Source of the DNA: a virus
Direction: 5' to 3' (one strand)
DNA length: 36,858 nucleotides
Virus record (IMG/VR): IMGVR_UViG_3300034158_000002
Coordinates: 1-36,858 of that record
The notes under the pieces: model-generated
The model's input: only the letters and a program-made list of their open reading frames with translations
Database searches by the model: none
What the model was told of the DNA's origin: nothing
In this document: piece by piece, positions 12,929-21,519 of the stretch
Layout of the letters: the number at the start of each line of letters is the position of its first letter
Numbering within the stretch: position 1 is the stretch's first letter
Made by a program: the position numbers and the translations under genes

Positions 12929-14177
12929 TCTGAAGCCACTAGTTCCGCAGGGAATGATCAACCCTAACACGGCAGTAATGCTGGCTTGGTATGACGCTTT
13001 TTTTGGTGCCTTCCCTGAAGCTACGCACATCGAGGTGGACCCGTTCATCTCGTTCATCAAGCTGCGCAGCAAGAAGGCCGACCCAGACCAGCTGGCAATC
13101 ACCCTGCACCTAGCGGAGCAACTCCGTAAGCCAGTGGCCGACGACATCATCAAGGGCATTGTCAGCACCCTGCACGAGCTGGATCTGTCTGGCCGTGCCG
13201 GGGCGCTGCTCACTAAGTACGACGAAGGCGACGACCTCGAACTCTCGTACGAACTCCTGATGATGGCAATCAAAGCACGCTCGGCAATCACTGACGGCAG
13301 TAAGCCTAAGTGGGAGTCCGGCTCAATCCTCGATAGCCTAATTGGCGACAGCGACGAAGGCGGTTTGCAATGGGATTGCTTCAACATACTGCAATCTGTT
13401 CTGAAGGGGTTGCAAGTGGGGGACAACGTTGGTCTTGCTGCTCCGACCGATCAGGGCAAGACTTCGCTGTTGTGCTGGCTCGTGGTTCACTTCCAACGAC
13501 AAGCGGCAAGACTCGCACGGTCGTCGACCGAATCAGTGGCGGCTATATACCGTGGTCGCCCGGTCTTGATGCTAATCAACGAGGGTACAGCCGCCCGTGT
13601 AAGGAACAGACTGTACGGCACAGCCGTCCAACAAGAACGGGATGTGCTGCTAGACTGGGCGCGCTCCGGGAAGCTGGAGAAGGAGTTCGCTAAGCAGATG
13701 GGTGGCTCCGACATGGTTCGCTGTGTGAACGTACACGGTAAGAACATGGCCGAGGTCAGCCGCATCATCGAGGAGCACAACCCTCACCTAGTCGTGTCTG
13801 ACATGACCGGGCGTATCAAGAGTACATCTAACAAGTCCGGTGGCGCTAACGACATCGGGCAACTGGAGGAAGTATGGGACGAGTTCAGGCAATTAGCTGC
13901 AATCCACAACTTCGCACACATCGGCACGGTCCAAGTAAGCGCCGAGGGGTTCAACATGCTGTACCCTCCGATATCTGCGTTGCAGAACTCGAAGACTGGT
14001 ATCCAGACTACTTGGGACTTGGCCTTGATTATGGGCGCACTTACCAACCCGGATGCGAGAGCGTACCGAGGGCTTAGCACCCCGAAGAACAAACTGGCTA
14101 AGTCAGGCCAGAACGGGTTTCAACAATTCCAAGTCTGGTTCGATCCGGGCAAGAACGAGTGGAGTACAGGTGCATGA
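12879..14177 (+). CDS. Replicative DNA helicase (DnaB/gp4-like)
   Basis: 432 residues from TTG 12879, preceded by AGAGG at 12869-12873; ATG 12954 is an alternative that would remove 25 residues. RecA-like ATPase: Walker A APTDQGKTS with K194, Walker B LVVSDMTG with D308, and a downstream glutamine in VQVSAEG. The N-terminal 150 residues are helical and would join the hexamer or contact primase. It unwinds the fork and travels with the phage polymerase. Its stop overlaps the next start as ATGA. Confidence 0.92.
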   Translation: MELNILAALADRKRLRNLKPLVPQGMINPNTAVMLAWYDAFFGAFPEATHIEVDPFISFIKLRSKKADPDQLAITLHLAEQLRKPVADDIIKGIVSTLHELDLSGRAGALLTKYDEGDDLELSYELLMMAIKARSAITDGSKPKWESGSILDSLIGDSDEGGLQWDCFNILQSVLKGLQVGDNVGLAAPTDQGKTSLLCWLVVHFQRQAARLARSSTESVAAIYRGRPVLMLINEGTAARVRNRLYGTAVQQERDVLLDWARSGKLEKEFAKQMGGSDMVRCVNVHGKNMAEVSRIIEEHNPHLVVSDMTGRIKSTSNKSGGANDIGQLEEVWDEFRQLAAIHNFAHIGTVQVSAEGFNMLYPPISALQNSKTGIQTTWDLALIMGALTNPDARAYRGLSTPKNKLAKSGQNGFQQFQVWFDPGKNEWSTGA

Positions 14178-14383
14178 CCGCACTGGATGTAGCAGGACGC
14201 GAATTGAAGGTAGGCCAGCAGGTAGCCTACTGTATGGCAGGGAAGGCTCAGAACATGCGGCTGGCGCACATCACCAAATTGTCACCTAAGACCGCCGAGC
14301 TTGACGCTAAGGCTTACGAGTCACCGTACGCTAACTTCGTACGCCGTGGGCACTCAGCGTTGTGCATCGTAGGTGCCGAGTAA
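14174..14383 (+). CDS. Small protein between helicase and ligase, unknown
   Basis: 69 residues from ATG 14174 (ATGA with the helicase). GRELKVGQQVAYCMAGKAQN followed by MRLAHITKLS and ALCIVGA reads as a small beta barrel, similar in outline to the protein at 7535. Its stop shares a base with the ligase start. Small beta-barrel proteins in replication operons may bind nucleic acid, but there is no direct evidence. Confidence 0.65.
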   Translation: MTALDVAGRELKVGQQVAYCMAGKAQNMRLAHITKLSPKTAELDAKAYESPYANFVRRGHSALCIVGAE

Positions 14384-15312
14384 TGGCCCAGATGCTAATG
14401 AAAGGGGAGACATGGAAGGATGCTCTCAAGCTCGTACGGGGTAAGGCACGGTTCACGTACCCTATCTACGTCGAGGTCAAGGCTGATGAGATCCGCTGCC
14501 GTGTGCTGTATGTCATCGACCGGAACCTAAGTGCAGGGGACGTGGTGCGCATCGAGTACCGTAGCTTCAGCGAGAAGCCGCTGTACAACATGGAACACTT
14601 CGACCAGCACTTCCTTGAGGTGTTCCGTGACCTACCGGGCTGCACTGAGCTGGACGTCGGTATCGAGGTGAACGGGAACTTCAACGACTCATACCGCTGG
14701 ACCCAATCAAGCTCGGGTATCCCTACCGCGAAGCTGGACAAGAAGACGGGCAAGATATCCCCGGCTCTGAACGTCAGCATGGTTAAGGTGATTGTGTTCG
14801 ACCTACCAGAAGACACTGGTGAGTTCCAAGAGCGCATGCCGCGCATCGACCGAGCTGCCCGCTACCTCCGGCACTCCGGCCTAAAGGCTGTACGGCCTAT
14901 TGGCCATTGGGCTGAGAACGAGGCGCAGGTGCTGGCTATCTACAACCACTACCGCGAGGCAGGCGAAGAAGGTGCCATGGGTAAGACCCGCGACCACCTG
15001 TACCAGCGCCGCCGCACCTTCGACTGGATGAAGATCAAGCCGAGCGAGGACTTCGATGGACGTGTCACAGGTTTCAATGAGGCAGTGTCCGATGCGGGCG
15101 AGCCTCTTGGCCGTGTCGGTTCGATCAATGTTACGTGTGCAGACGGTTCGAGCGCGTCTCCAAGCGGCATCCCACACGGCCTTGGGCGTGAACTCTGGGA
15201 GAACCAGCACAAGTACATCGGCCAGTGGGTCGAGTTCTACTGTATGGAGCGAGATCGCAAAGGCGGTTATCGCCATCCAATCTATAACCGATTCCGAGAG
15301 GACAAGGCATGA
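14383..15312 (+). CDS. ATP-dependent DNA ligase
   Basis: 309 residues, shorter than the T7 enzyme (359). It seals nicks between Okazaki fragments. Motif I is KADEIR with the AMP-accepting lysine at K33; the usual KxDGxR glycine is replaced by Glu here. Motif IV is EEGAMGK and motif V is WMKIKPS, followed by a C-terminal OB-fold with the closing segment PIYNRFREDK. It is coupled to the upstream gene (TAATG) and overlaps the next (ATGA). The family is clear despite the altered motif I. Confidence 0.92.
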   Translation: MAQMLMKGETWKDALKLVRGKARFTYPIYVEVKADEIRCRVLYVIDRNLSAGDVVRIEYRSFSEKPLYNMEHFDQHFLEVFRDLPGCTELDVGIEVNGNFNDSYRWTQSSSGIPTAKLDKKTGKISPALNVSMVKVIVFDLPEDTGEFQERMPRIDRAARYLRHSGLKAVRPIGHWAENEAQVLAIYNHYREAGEEGAMGKTRDHLYQRRRTFDWMKIKPSEDFDGRVTGFNEAVSDAGEPLGRVGSINVTCADGSSASPSGIPHGLGRELWENQHKYIGQWVEFYCMERDRKGGYRHPIYNRFREDKA

Positions 15313-15620
15313 ACACTAAACTCCACCCACTCCACACCCCAGAGTACGTGGCCCAGTACGTGCTCACTCACGGGGAATACCCCGGCTCTCGTTGTACAGG
15401 AAGGTCTACAGCTTTAGCACTGGAGTACGTAGCATGGTCCATCCGCGTACCGGGCCTTAAGGTTGTACTCTGGGACCACTTCGACAGCACAGGGGCGCAT
15501 GAATGCCTGAAGCGGGCAGTAGAAGAGATCATCAGCCGTCTCGACTTCCGCCGCTTCCGTATCACCAAGAACACAAGCCGAGCTGGCCTGTGGAATCTTA
15601 CCTTTGGAGACTCCGAATGA
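15309..15620 (+). CDS. Small protein with degenerate P-loop, unknown
   Basis: 103 residues. GSRCTGRSTALALEYVAWSI (about 26-45) has the form of a Walker A loop, GxxxxG-[K]-S/T, but with Arg32 in place of Lys, then a strand and VVLWDHFDS that could be a Walker B-like or Rossmann strand. Small phage proteins with TGR(S/T) in place of a P-loop recur in replication regions without known function. It could bind a nucleotide without hydrolysing it. Coupled by ATGA on both sides. Confidence 0.68.
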   Translation: MNTKLHPLHTPEYVAQYVLTHGEYPGSRCTGRSTALALEYVAWSIRVPGLKVVLWDHFDSTGAHECLKRAVEEIISRLDFRRFRITKNTSRAGLWNLTFGDSE

Positions 15621-15856
15621 ACTACCACATCCAGTCTATCGGCGTGAGCCTTGTCTGCTTCATCCGTGCAGGTGGCGAGCACTGCCGATTCACCGAGCAC
15701 CGCTGGCGCCAAGCTGTACGCCGCTCAGAAACCCAACAAGGCTACGCAGAGTGGGTGCAGACCCAAGTGCAAGGCGAGTTCAGCATTCAAGAGGCTCAGC
15801 ATGTGGCACCCAGTAACCCAAGCCCCACCCCAGCACCAACCACTTTGGGTCAGTGA
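15617..15856 (+). CDS. Small protein, unknown
   Basis: 79 residues from ATG 15617 with GGAG eight bases upstream and ATGA overlap with the preceding stop. The first 55 residues are compact (SIGVSLVCFIRAGGEHCRFT, then RWRQAVRRSETQQ); the last 20 are Pro/Ser/Thr-rich and probably disordered, and are the part overlapping the next gene at 15801 in another frame. No family recognised. Confidence 0.65.
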   Translation: MNYHIQSIGVSLVCFIRAGGEHCRFTEHRWRQAVRRSETQQGYAEWVQTQVQGEFSIQEAQHVAPSNPSPTPAPTTLGQ

Positions 15857-15959
15857 CGGCAAGTCCGTCGGCTGCTCGGAGTTCACGGAAGAATGGGCGT
15901 ACTGCGACGACGTTGCAGGCCCGATTACCCACTGGCAAGAGTTCCCTAATGCTGACTAA
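15801..15959 (+). CDS. DUF551-like small protein
   Basis: 52 residues, starting MWHPVTQAPPQHQPLWVSDG and ending in PITHWQEFPNAD. The WxPV-x3-P start, a short strand and the closing THW-x-FP pattern resemble DUF551, a short domain common in phages and of unknown role. AGAGG precedes the ATG. It overlaps the gene before by 56 bases and the nucleotidyltransferase after by 11, an unusually compressed arrangement. Confidence 0.65.
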   Translation: MWHPVTQAPPQHQPLWVSDGKSVGCSEFTEEWAYCDDVAGPITHWQEFPNAD

Positions 15960-16557
15960 GATCGACATCCCACACATCGAGTGCCCAGCCCTGAATGCGC
16001 TGGCTGTACTCGCAGATGAATCCTCGTTTGACTTCGGGCTGGCCTTGGCCGGTGGTGCTGTTCGCAACGCTGCCCTCGGCTTGCCAGAGTCCGACCACGA
16101 CATCATCATCTTTGCATTCGACCCAGCCCGCGACATGATCGCCGCTATCGACGTCGCGTTGGATCGGGTCGGTTACACCCTGCATACTGTTGACGACGCC
16201 AGCGAGTACGCTGAAGCCCGCGTCTGGATGGTCCGGCAGTACCGCCACGACGTGTACCCAGAGCTGGACGTGCTGTTCCACCCTGACGACACCAGTGTAG
16301 AGTCCGTGCTGCTGAAACATGACTACAACATCAACAACTACGTAGCGGTGGTTGACGACATCGCAGATAGTGAACGCCAGACAGCGTACTACGTCGGCAG
16401 CGCGCCACAAGGTGTACTATGGCGGCAACCGTACCAAGAGAGCATCTGCTTCGACCGGCAATCGCACATCGTCGCCATTGCGGACAAGGCAGGTTGGTCT
16501 GTACCACCTCGCTTCCGCAACAGCGGGAGCAGCCACCCGGATCTGTTCAAGGGGTAA
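15949..16557 (+). CDS. Nucleotidyltransferase of the pol beta superfamily
   Basis: 202 residues. The signature LAGGAVRNAALGLPESDHDI (about 33-52) gives the GG-x2-R loop and the metal-binding D49-x-D51; a third carboxylate is D107 in ELDVLF. This is the core of CCA-adding and poly(A) polymerase-type enzymes, but the protein is too short to carry the usual tRNA-binding domains. Related genes are present in phiKMV-like phages. It transfers a nucleotide to an unknown target. It overlaps the preceding gene and is followed two bases later by the DNA polymerase. Confidence 0.82.
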   Translation: MLTKIDIPHIECPALNALAVLADESSFDFGLALAGGAVRNAALGLPESDHDIIIFAFDPARDMIAAIDVALDRVGYTLHTVDDASEYAEARVWMVRQYRHDVYPELDVLFHPDDTSVESVLLKHDYNINNYVAVVDDIADSERQTAYYVGSAPQGVLWRQPYQESICFDRQSHIVAIADKAGWSVPPRFRNSGSSHPDLFKG

Positions 16558-16559
16558 TC

Positions 16560-19070
16560 ATGAGCGAGCCAATCAAGCCGAACAAGATCATGTTCATCGA
16601 CTTGGAGAATCAGAACAAGCCGTACTACGGTGCGGTCGCGTCTCCACGCCACCCTGACAACTACGTCGTCATGGTAGGCCAAGCCATTGACGCTAAGCCA
16701 TTCGGTGGTGAGATCACTAGCAAGTACTTCAACTCGAAGGAAGAGGCCCAAGGGTGGCTTACAATTCCTGACGACGTGTGGTTGCTGGTAGCGCACAACG
16801 CACCGTTCGAGCTGGACTGGATGTTCACTGAGACTCGGGACGAGATCCTGAAGTTCCTGAAGCGTGGCGGCCGGATCTTCTGCACAGCGTACGCCCACTA
16901 CCTGCTCTCGAACCAGCAGGAGACTTACCCAGCCCTCGGCACCATCGCCCCTATGTACGGCGGCACTCCGAAGGTAGACGGGATCAAGATCCTGTGGGAG
17001 CAGGGTGTGCTCACTGCGGACATCGACCGGGCGCTGCTGACTGAGTACCTTGACGGCCCTAGCGGCGACATCGACAACACCCGGCGTGTCTTCTGGGGTC
17101 AGTACAAGAAGCTCGTGCAGCGTGGTATGTGGAAGATGGCACTCACCCGTATGGAGGGGATGCTATTCTGCGCAGACGCTTGCAACAACGGACTGTACGT
17201 GAACAAGGACGTAGCGTACGCCCAGATGGCAATCGGTAACCACCGCCTGAACATACTCGTGGACTCGTTCAAGGAGTGGCGTGACGGCTTCCCGGCTGAC
17301 GCTGTGTTCAAGGAGACGAGTGCTTACCACATGAGCGCTTGGATCTACGGCGGGCCGCTGAAGTACCGCAGTCGCTTGCCGTACAGCTACGACGGCAGCC
17401 CTGAGCAGTACGTGAAGGACGACTTCTACTACTTCGGTAAGACGAAGACAGAGCCGGGTGTGCAGGTATCCACGAAGGAGTTCGCAGAGGACGCCACTGG
17501 CGAGAAGTTCTGCGACTGCGAGTTCGAGCACGGCCCTTGCGCCCGCTTCACTGCTGGTAAGAACAAGGGTGAACCTAAGGTGTTCCGTGAGGACACGCCT
17601 GAGGTCAAGCTGAAGTGGTTCGACCTCATCCACAACTGCCCCGGCATTGCCGACATGGGCCTACTGCCCGACGGGCTACGGAAGGAGTTCGACAATGAGT
17701 TCACCGGTAAGCGTAAGCTCGCTGACGGGTCGCTTGTGTACTCTACTGCGAAGGATCCTCTGGAGGTTCTTTCGAAGCGAACAGAATTCCCAGTGGACGT
17801 GCGGGCTGTACTGGGTGCTCTTTTGGAGTTTGCCAAGCTCGATAAGGATCTGGGTACTTACTACCTACGGGAAGAGTGCGACGACGACGGGAACGTGCTC
17901 AAGCAAGCAGGGATGCTCCAGTACCTGAACGACTTGAGCTTCGTGCATCACAACCTGAACATGACGAGCACCATCACTACTCGCCTGTCCTCGAACAAAC
18001 CGAACTTCCAGAACCTCCCTCGCGGTGGTACGTCTGACGTGAAGAAGATGTTCACGTCTCGGTTCGGTGAGAACGGCTATATAGTAGAAGCGGATTACTC
18101 GGCACTTGAAGTTGTGTCGCTGGCTGCGTTCTCGAAGGACAAGGCGCTTATCAAGGCTTTGATCGAAGGCATCGACATGCACTGCATGCGCCTGAGTGCG
18201 CAGCTGGACGAGCCTTATGAGGACGTGCTGAAGAAGTGCAAGGACCAGAGCCACCCTGAGCATGAGCGTTACGACCGCATGCGTACGGACATCAAGCCTA
18301 AGGCGTTCTCGTACCAGTACGGTGCGACAGCGTTCGGCATTGCGTTCAGCACTGGCTGCTCTGTCGAAGAGGCTCAGGCGTTCATCGACAACGAGAAGGC
18401 GCTGTTCCCAGACGTGGAGGCATGGTTTGAGGACTCGGTGTTCCCAACGGTTGAAGCATCAACGACGCGCCATCGGGAAGAGGTTGACGGTACATGGCGG
18501 GTTTATGGTGTCGGCACATGGGTTAGCCCAGCGGGTACGACCTTCGAGTTCCGGCAGTGGCCTAAGACTGTTTGGTCTAAAGGCCAGAAGTCTACCATCA
18601 TGCAGTACAAGCCAACTCAGATGCGCAACTACCCTATTCAGGGTGAGTCAGGGTTCTTCGTACAAGGTGTGTGCGGGTTGGTTTACCGCTACCTCTTGAG
18701 CAAGGACTTCTACGCTGATGACACAGGCCCTCTGGTCTACATCATCAACACAGTGCATGATGCTATCTACCTCGACTGCCACAAGGATGTACTGGACGAG
18801 GTGTGCCGCGAGGTCAAGCGCATCATGGAAAGCCTACCTACGTACTTCGAGGAAACTCATGGGTACGATCTAGGCGTGCCGTTCCCGGCTGCTGTAGAGT
18901 TCGGTGTGAGCATGTACCATAAGGTACACTGGCATGAAGGCGTTCTGGATGTACCAGAGACGCAGGCAACGCTGGCTAAGCACCGAGCTGAGCTAGTAGC
19001 AGTGGTGGCTGAAGCCGCCGCATTGGTGGTAGAGCCTCTGGTCGAAGAACCTGAAGCCCTAGCTGCCTGA
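16560..19070 (+). CDS. DNA polymerase, family A (T7 type) with 3'-5' exonuclease
   Basis: 836 residues from ATG 16560 (AAGGGG upstream), longer than T7 gp5 (704). Exonuclease motif I is MFIDLENQ with D14 and E16; motif II is VAHNAPFELDW. Polymerase motif A is VEADYSALEV with D512, motif B the helix RTDIKPKAFSYQYGA, and motif C VHDAIYLD with D734. Extra length lies between the exonuclease and the palm, including a Cys-rich stretch (EKFCDCEFEHGPCARF) that may bind metal, and in a Val/Glu/Ala-rich tail after residue 800. It replicates the genome with the neighbouring helicase and primase. Confidence 0.96.
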   Translation: MSEPIKPNKIMFIDLENQNKPYYGAVASPRHPDNYVVMVGQAIDAKPFGGEITSKYFNSKEEAQGWLTIPDDVWLLVAHNAPFELDWMFTETRDEILKFLKRGGRIFCTAYAHYLLSNQQETYPALGTIAPMYGGTPKVDGIKILWEQGVLTADIDRALLTEYLDGPSGDIDNTRRVFWGQYKKLVQRGMWKMALTRMEGMLFCADACNNGLYVNKDVAYAQMAIGNHRLNILVDSFKEWRDGFPADAVFKETSAYHMSAWIYGGPLKYRSRLPYSYDGSPEQYVKDDFYYFGKTKTEPGVQVSTKEFAEDATGEKFCDCEFEHGPCARFTAGKNKGEPKVFREDTPEVKLKWFDLIHNCPGIADMGLLPDGLRKEFDNEFTGKRKLADGSLVYSTAKDPLEVLSKRTEFPVDVRAVLGALLEFAKLDKDLGTYYLREECDDDGNVLKQAGMLQYLNDLSFVHHNLNMTSTITTRLSSNKPNFQNLPRGGTSDVKKMFTSRFGENGYIVEADYSALEVVSLAAFSKDKALIKALIEGIDMHCMRLSAQLDEPYEDVLKKCKDQSHPEHERYDRMRTDIKPKAFSYQYGATAFGIAFSTGCSVEEAQAFIDNEKALFPDVEAWFEDSVFPTVEASTTRHREEVDGTWRVYGVGTWVSPAGTTFEFRQWPKTVWSKGQKSTIMQYKPTQMRNYPIQGESGFFVQGVCGLVYRYLLSKDFYADDTGPLVYIINTVHDAIYLDCHKDVLDEVCREVKRIMESLPTYFEETHGYDLGVPFPAAVEFGVSMYHKVHWHEGVLDVPETQATLAKHRAELVAVVAEAAALVVEPLVEEPEALAA

Positions 19071-19101
19071 ACCACTTTCATTAATTCGCAGGAGATACAC
19101 C

Positions 19102-20004
19102 ATGACTGAAGTAACCAAGCCTAAATTGACTCTGGCCCAACTGCGCGAAGCGGCTGCTCTGGCTAAAGAAACCGCCGTTGACATGACCGAAGAACAGAAG
19201 GGTGGTGGCGGTGGCCGCCTCCTGCCTGAAGGCTACACCATGGCTCGCTGCTGCGGTGTGGTTGAGTACGGTATGCAGCCTCAGGAGTTCGAGGGCAAGC
19301 CTACTGCGGACGCCGAGGAAGTACAGCTGGAGTTCGTACTGTACGACGAAGGCTACTGCAACGAAGACGGCACCCCGTACGTTGTCCGCACTTGGCCGTT
19401 CAAGGTCAGCCGTACCGCGAAGTCGAATGCGTTCAAGCTGTTCAAGGCGCTGAACTGGCAGGGCCTGCACACCACTTGGGTTGACCTCATCGGTGAGCCT
19501 ATCCTGCTGAAGATCAAGCAGACCGAGAACAAGACGACCAAGAAGAAGTCGTCCAGCATCGACACAACTGGCTTCCTGCCACCGATCAACCCACGTACCA
19601 AGAAGCCTGAGGAATGCCCAGAGTTCGACGAGCAGTACCTGCGCTTCTTCCTGTGGGACCAGCCGAGCATGGAATGCTGGGACATGCTGGAGATCAAGGG
19701 CGAGAACGACGAGGGCAAGTCGAAGAACTTCATCCAAGAGAAGATGCTCGGTGCTCGTAACTTCGCTGGCTCTGCCCTCGAAGAGTTGCTGCTAGGTAAC
19801 GGCGTTGAGTTCAAGATCCCTGAGCCTACTGCCAAGGCCAACGGTAGCAAATCGGAAGCGTCGAAGGCTGCCTCCAGCGGTGCCGCTCTGCCTGATGCTG
19901 CGAACGACGACGAGGAACAGCGCATTGCTGCCGCCCCGTTCGAGGGTGGTAAGGTAGTAGATGCTGAGCAGGATGAAGAACTGGCTATGCCGGGCGCTAT
20001 GTGA
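19102..20004 (+). CDS. Putative single-stranded DNA-binding protein
   Basis: 300 residues with GGAG before the ATG. The core (about 40-230) is beta-rich and conserved-looking (GFLPPINPRTKKPEE, RFFLWDQPS, KNFIQEKMLGARNFAGSALE). The C-terminus is a Ser/Ala linker leading to an acidic end (VVDAEQDEELAMPGAM). An acidic tail after a flexible linker is the hallmark of phage and bacterial SSBs such as T7 gp2.5, which use it to hold replication partners. Its place between polymerase and exonuclease, and the lack of another SSB, support the call. The core fold is not directly recognised. Confidence 0.6.
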   Translation: MTEVTKPKLTLAQLREAAALAKETAVDMTEEQKGGGGGRLLPEGYTMARCCGVVEYGMQPQEFEGKPTADAEEVQLEFVLYDEGYCNEDGTPYVVRTWPFKVSRTAKSNAFKLFKALNWQGLHTTWVDLIGEPILLKIKQTENKTTKKKSSSIDTTGFLPPINPRTKKPEECPEFDEQYLRFFLWDQPSMECWDMLEIKGENDEGKSKNFIQEKMLGARNFAGSALEELLLGNGVEFKIPEPTAKANGSKSEASKAASSGAALPDAANDDEEQRIAAAPFEGGKVVDAEQDEELAMPGAM

Positions 20005-20126
20005 TGGGTGGCCACGAGGCAGACATCCTGCTGTACGATGATGTGCATGTAGCCGGGCCACGCAAGCGGCGTTGGTCGAGCAAGCAGCACATACCACGCC
20101 ACCTGCGTAAGAAGAAGGAGGGCTGA
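20004..20126 (+). CDS. Very small basic protein, unknown
   Basis: 40 residues, MGGHEADILLYDDVHVAGPR then a strongly basic tail (RKRRWSSKQHIPRHLRKKKEG without gaps beyond 20 residues). It shares one base with each neighbour (TGATG on both sides), the arrangement of a translated gene. The basic tail suggests nucleic acid binding. Confidence 0.6.
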   Translation: MGGHEADILLYDDVHVAGPRKRRWSSKQHIPRHLRKKKEG

Positions 20127-21088
20127 TGGGCATTGATCTGAGTCGCTTCGGTGTGAAGCGCTCGCAGATCAAGGACGAGTTCGAGGGTGCCGTCGCAGGG
20201 CGCACCCTCATCATGGATGGCGATGGCCCAGCGTACCGGGCTGCCGCTACCAGTGCTCGACTGGACACTGCGATCAGGAAGTACCAGACGGCTATGCTGA
20301 CCGAGATGTTCTTGACCCAAAGTCAATTCCTCACGGTGCACCTCACCAGCTCTGACTGCAAGAAGCACAACCGTGGGAGCATCCTCTCGGTCCAACCCTA
20401 CCAAGGGAACCGGAGCGGGAAGGCTAAGCCCTCACTCCTAGAGCCGCTGCGTCAAGCAATGGCCCAACCCATGCACTGGCTACCTGACTGGGACGTTCAG
20501 TTCCACCGCGACATCGAGGCTGATGATGCGATGATTATTCAGGCGCACCAGCTGAAGGACGATGGTGTAGTATGGAGCGACGACAAGGACTTGTGCCTTA
20601 CCCCGTACTTGTACTGGGACCAAGAGCTTGGGATCATCGAACGCCTCTCCAATCCAGTTGGGTACTTGGTCAAGAAGTACACACCAGCTGGGGCCTTGAA
20701 GATCTGGGGCCGAGGCGTGAAGTTCTTCTGGTGCCAGATGCTTATGGGCGACTCAGCCGACCATGTGAAGGGGATCAAGAAGCTAGACGGGAAGCTCTGC
20801 GGGAAAGATGGAGCCTTCCAAGCTCTAGTGAACTTGGAGACGGAGGCCGAGTTGAGCAACTTCGTCGTCTCTGCCTACAGGCGTATACAGCAGAATGTCT
20901 TAGCCGAGGCGTGGCTGCTGTGGCTGTTACGTTCACCGAAGGACAGTGCGTACTTGTACCTACTGGACTGCGGACTGAACGACGAGAACCTTGAGTACGT
21001 CAAGGCATGCGCCAAGGCGAAGTGGTTCCTAAAGCACGGCGAGGTGCGGGAGCACTTCCGACCAGAACATCTGGAGGTTCAGTGTTAG
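20126..21088 (+). CDS. 5'-3' exonuclease (T7 gp6-like, FEN family)
   Basis: 320 residues. It removes RNA primers and degrades host DNA to nucleotides. Metal-binding acidic clusters appear in order: IMDGDGPAYR (D31, D33), DIEADDAMI, VWSDDKDL and MGDSADHVKGI, the last matching the helix-hairpin region of flap-type nucleases. Length is close to T7 gp6 (300). GGAGGG precedes the ATG, which is coupled to the small gene upstream. Its last seven bases overlap the start of an HNH gene. Confidence 0.93.
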   Translation: MGIDLSRFGVKRSQIKDEFEGAVAGRTLIMDGDGPAYRAAATSARLDTAIRKYQTAMLTEMFLTQSQFLTVHLTSSDCKKHNRGSILSVQPYQGNRSGKAKPSLLEPLRQAMAQPMHWLPDWDVQFHRDIEADDAMIIQAHQLKDDGVVWSDDKDLCLTPYLYWDQELGIIERLSNPVGYLVKKYTPAGALKIWGRGVKFFWCQMLMGDSADHVKGIKKLDGKLCGKDGAFQALVNLETEAELSNFVVSAYRRIQQNVLAEAWLLWLLRSPKDSAYLYLLDCGLNDENLEYVKACAKAKWFLKHGEVREHFRPEHLEVQC

Positions 21089-21519
21089 CAGAGTGCATAG
21101 ACCACGGTAAGCAAGGATTCGGTGGCGGTTACGCTACAGCTTGGCTACATGGAAGTAGCACCACACTCCATCGCAAGGTGTACTACGAGGCAACCGGTGA
21201 GCTGCCTGATGTGGTGCGACATACCTGCGACAACCGACGCTGCATCCAACCGGCACACTTGATAGGCGGGACGCAGGTGGACAACATGGACGACATGCAG
21301 GAACGGGGTAGGGCGGGCGACTGCCGCAACTTCAGCACTTCCAACGGACGAGCAGTGTTGTCGGATGCGGACGTAGCACTGGTGCGCGGGCTGTACGTCA
21401 AGGGTAGCAGGGAGTTCGGATTACCTGCACTAGCTCGCCGGTTCCGCGTAGGTACTTCACAACTATGGAGGATTATAAGTGGTTCCCAACGACAAACCAG
21501 TAACCCGCAAACTTGCTAG
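21082..21519 (+). CDS. HNH endonuclease (HNH_3 type), second copy
   Basis: 145 residues from GTG 21082, with GGAGG at 21073-21077. The HNH_3 core reads VVRHTCDNRRCIQPAHLIGG, followed by TQVDNM. The asparagine of the usual C-[IV]-N-P is Gln here, which may weaken cleavage. A C-terminal helix-turn-helix-like unit (LPALARRFRVGTSQLWRIIS) parallels that of the HNH protein at 11259. It is wedged between exonuclease and endonuclease VII, overlapping the first by 7 and the second by 41 bases, an unusually smooth insertion for a mobile gene. Confidence 0.85.
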   Translation: MLAECIDHGKQGFGGGYATAWLHGSSTTLHRKVYYEATGELPDVVRHTCDNRRCIQPAHLIGGTQVDNMDDMQERGRAGDCRNFSTSNGRAVLSDADVALVRGLYVKGSREFGLPALARRFRVGTSQLWRIISGSQRQTSNPQTC

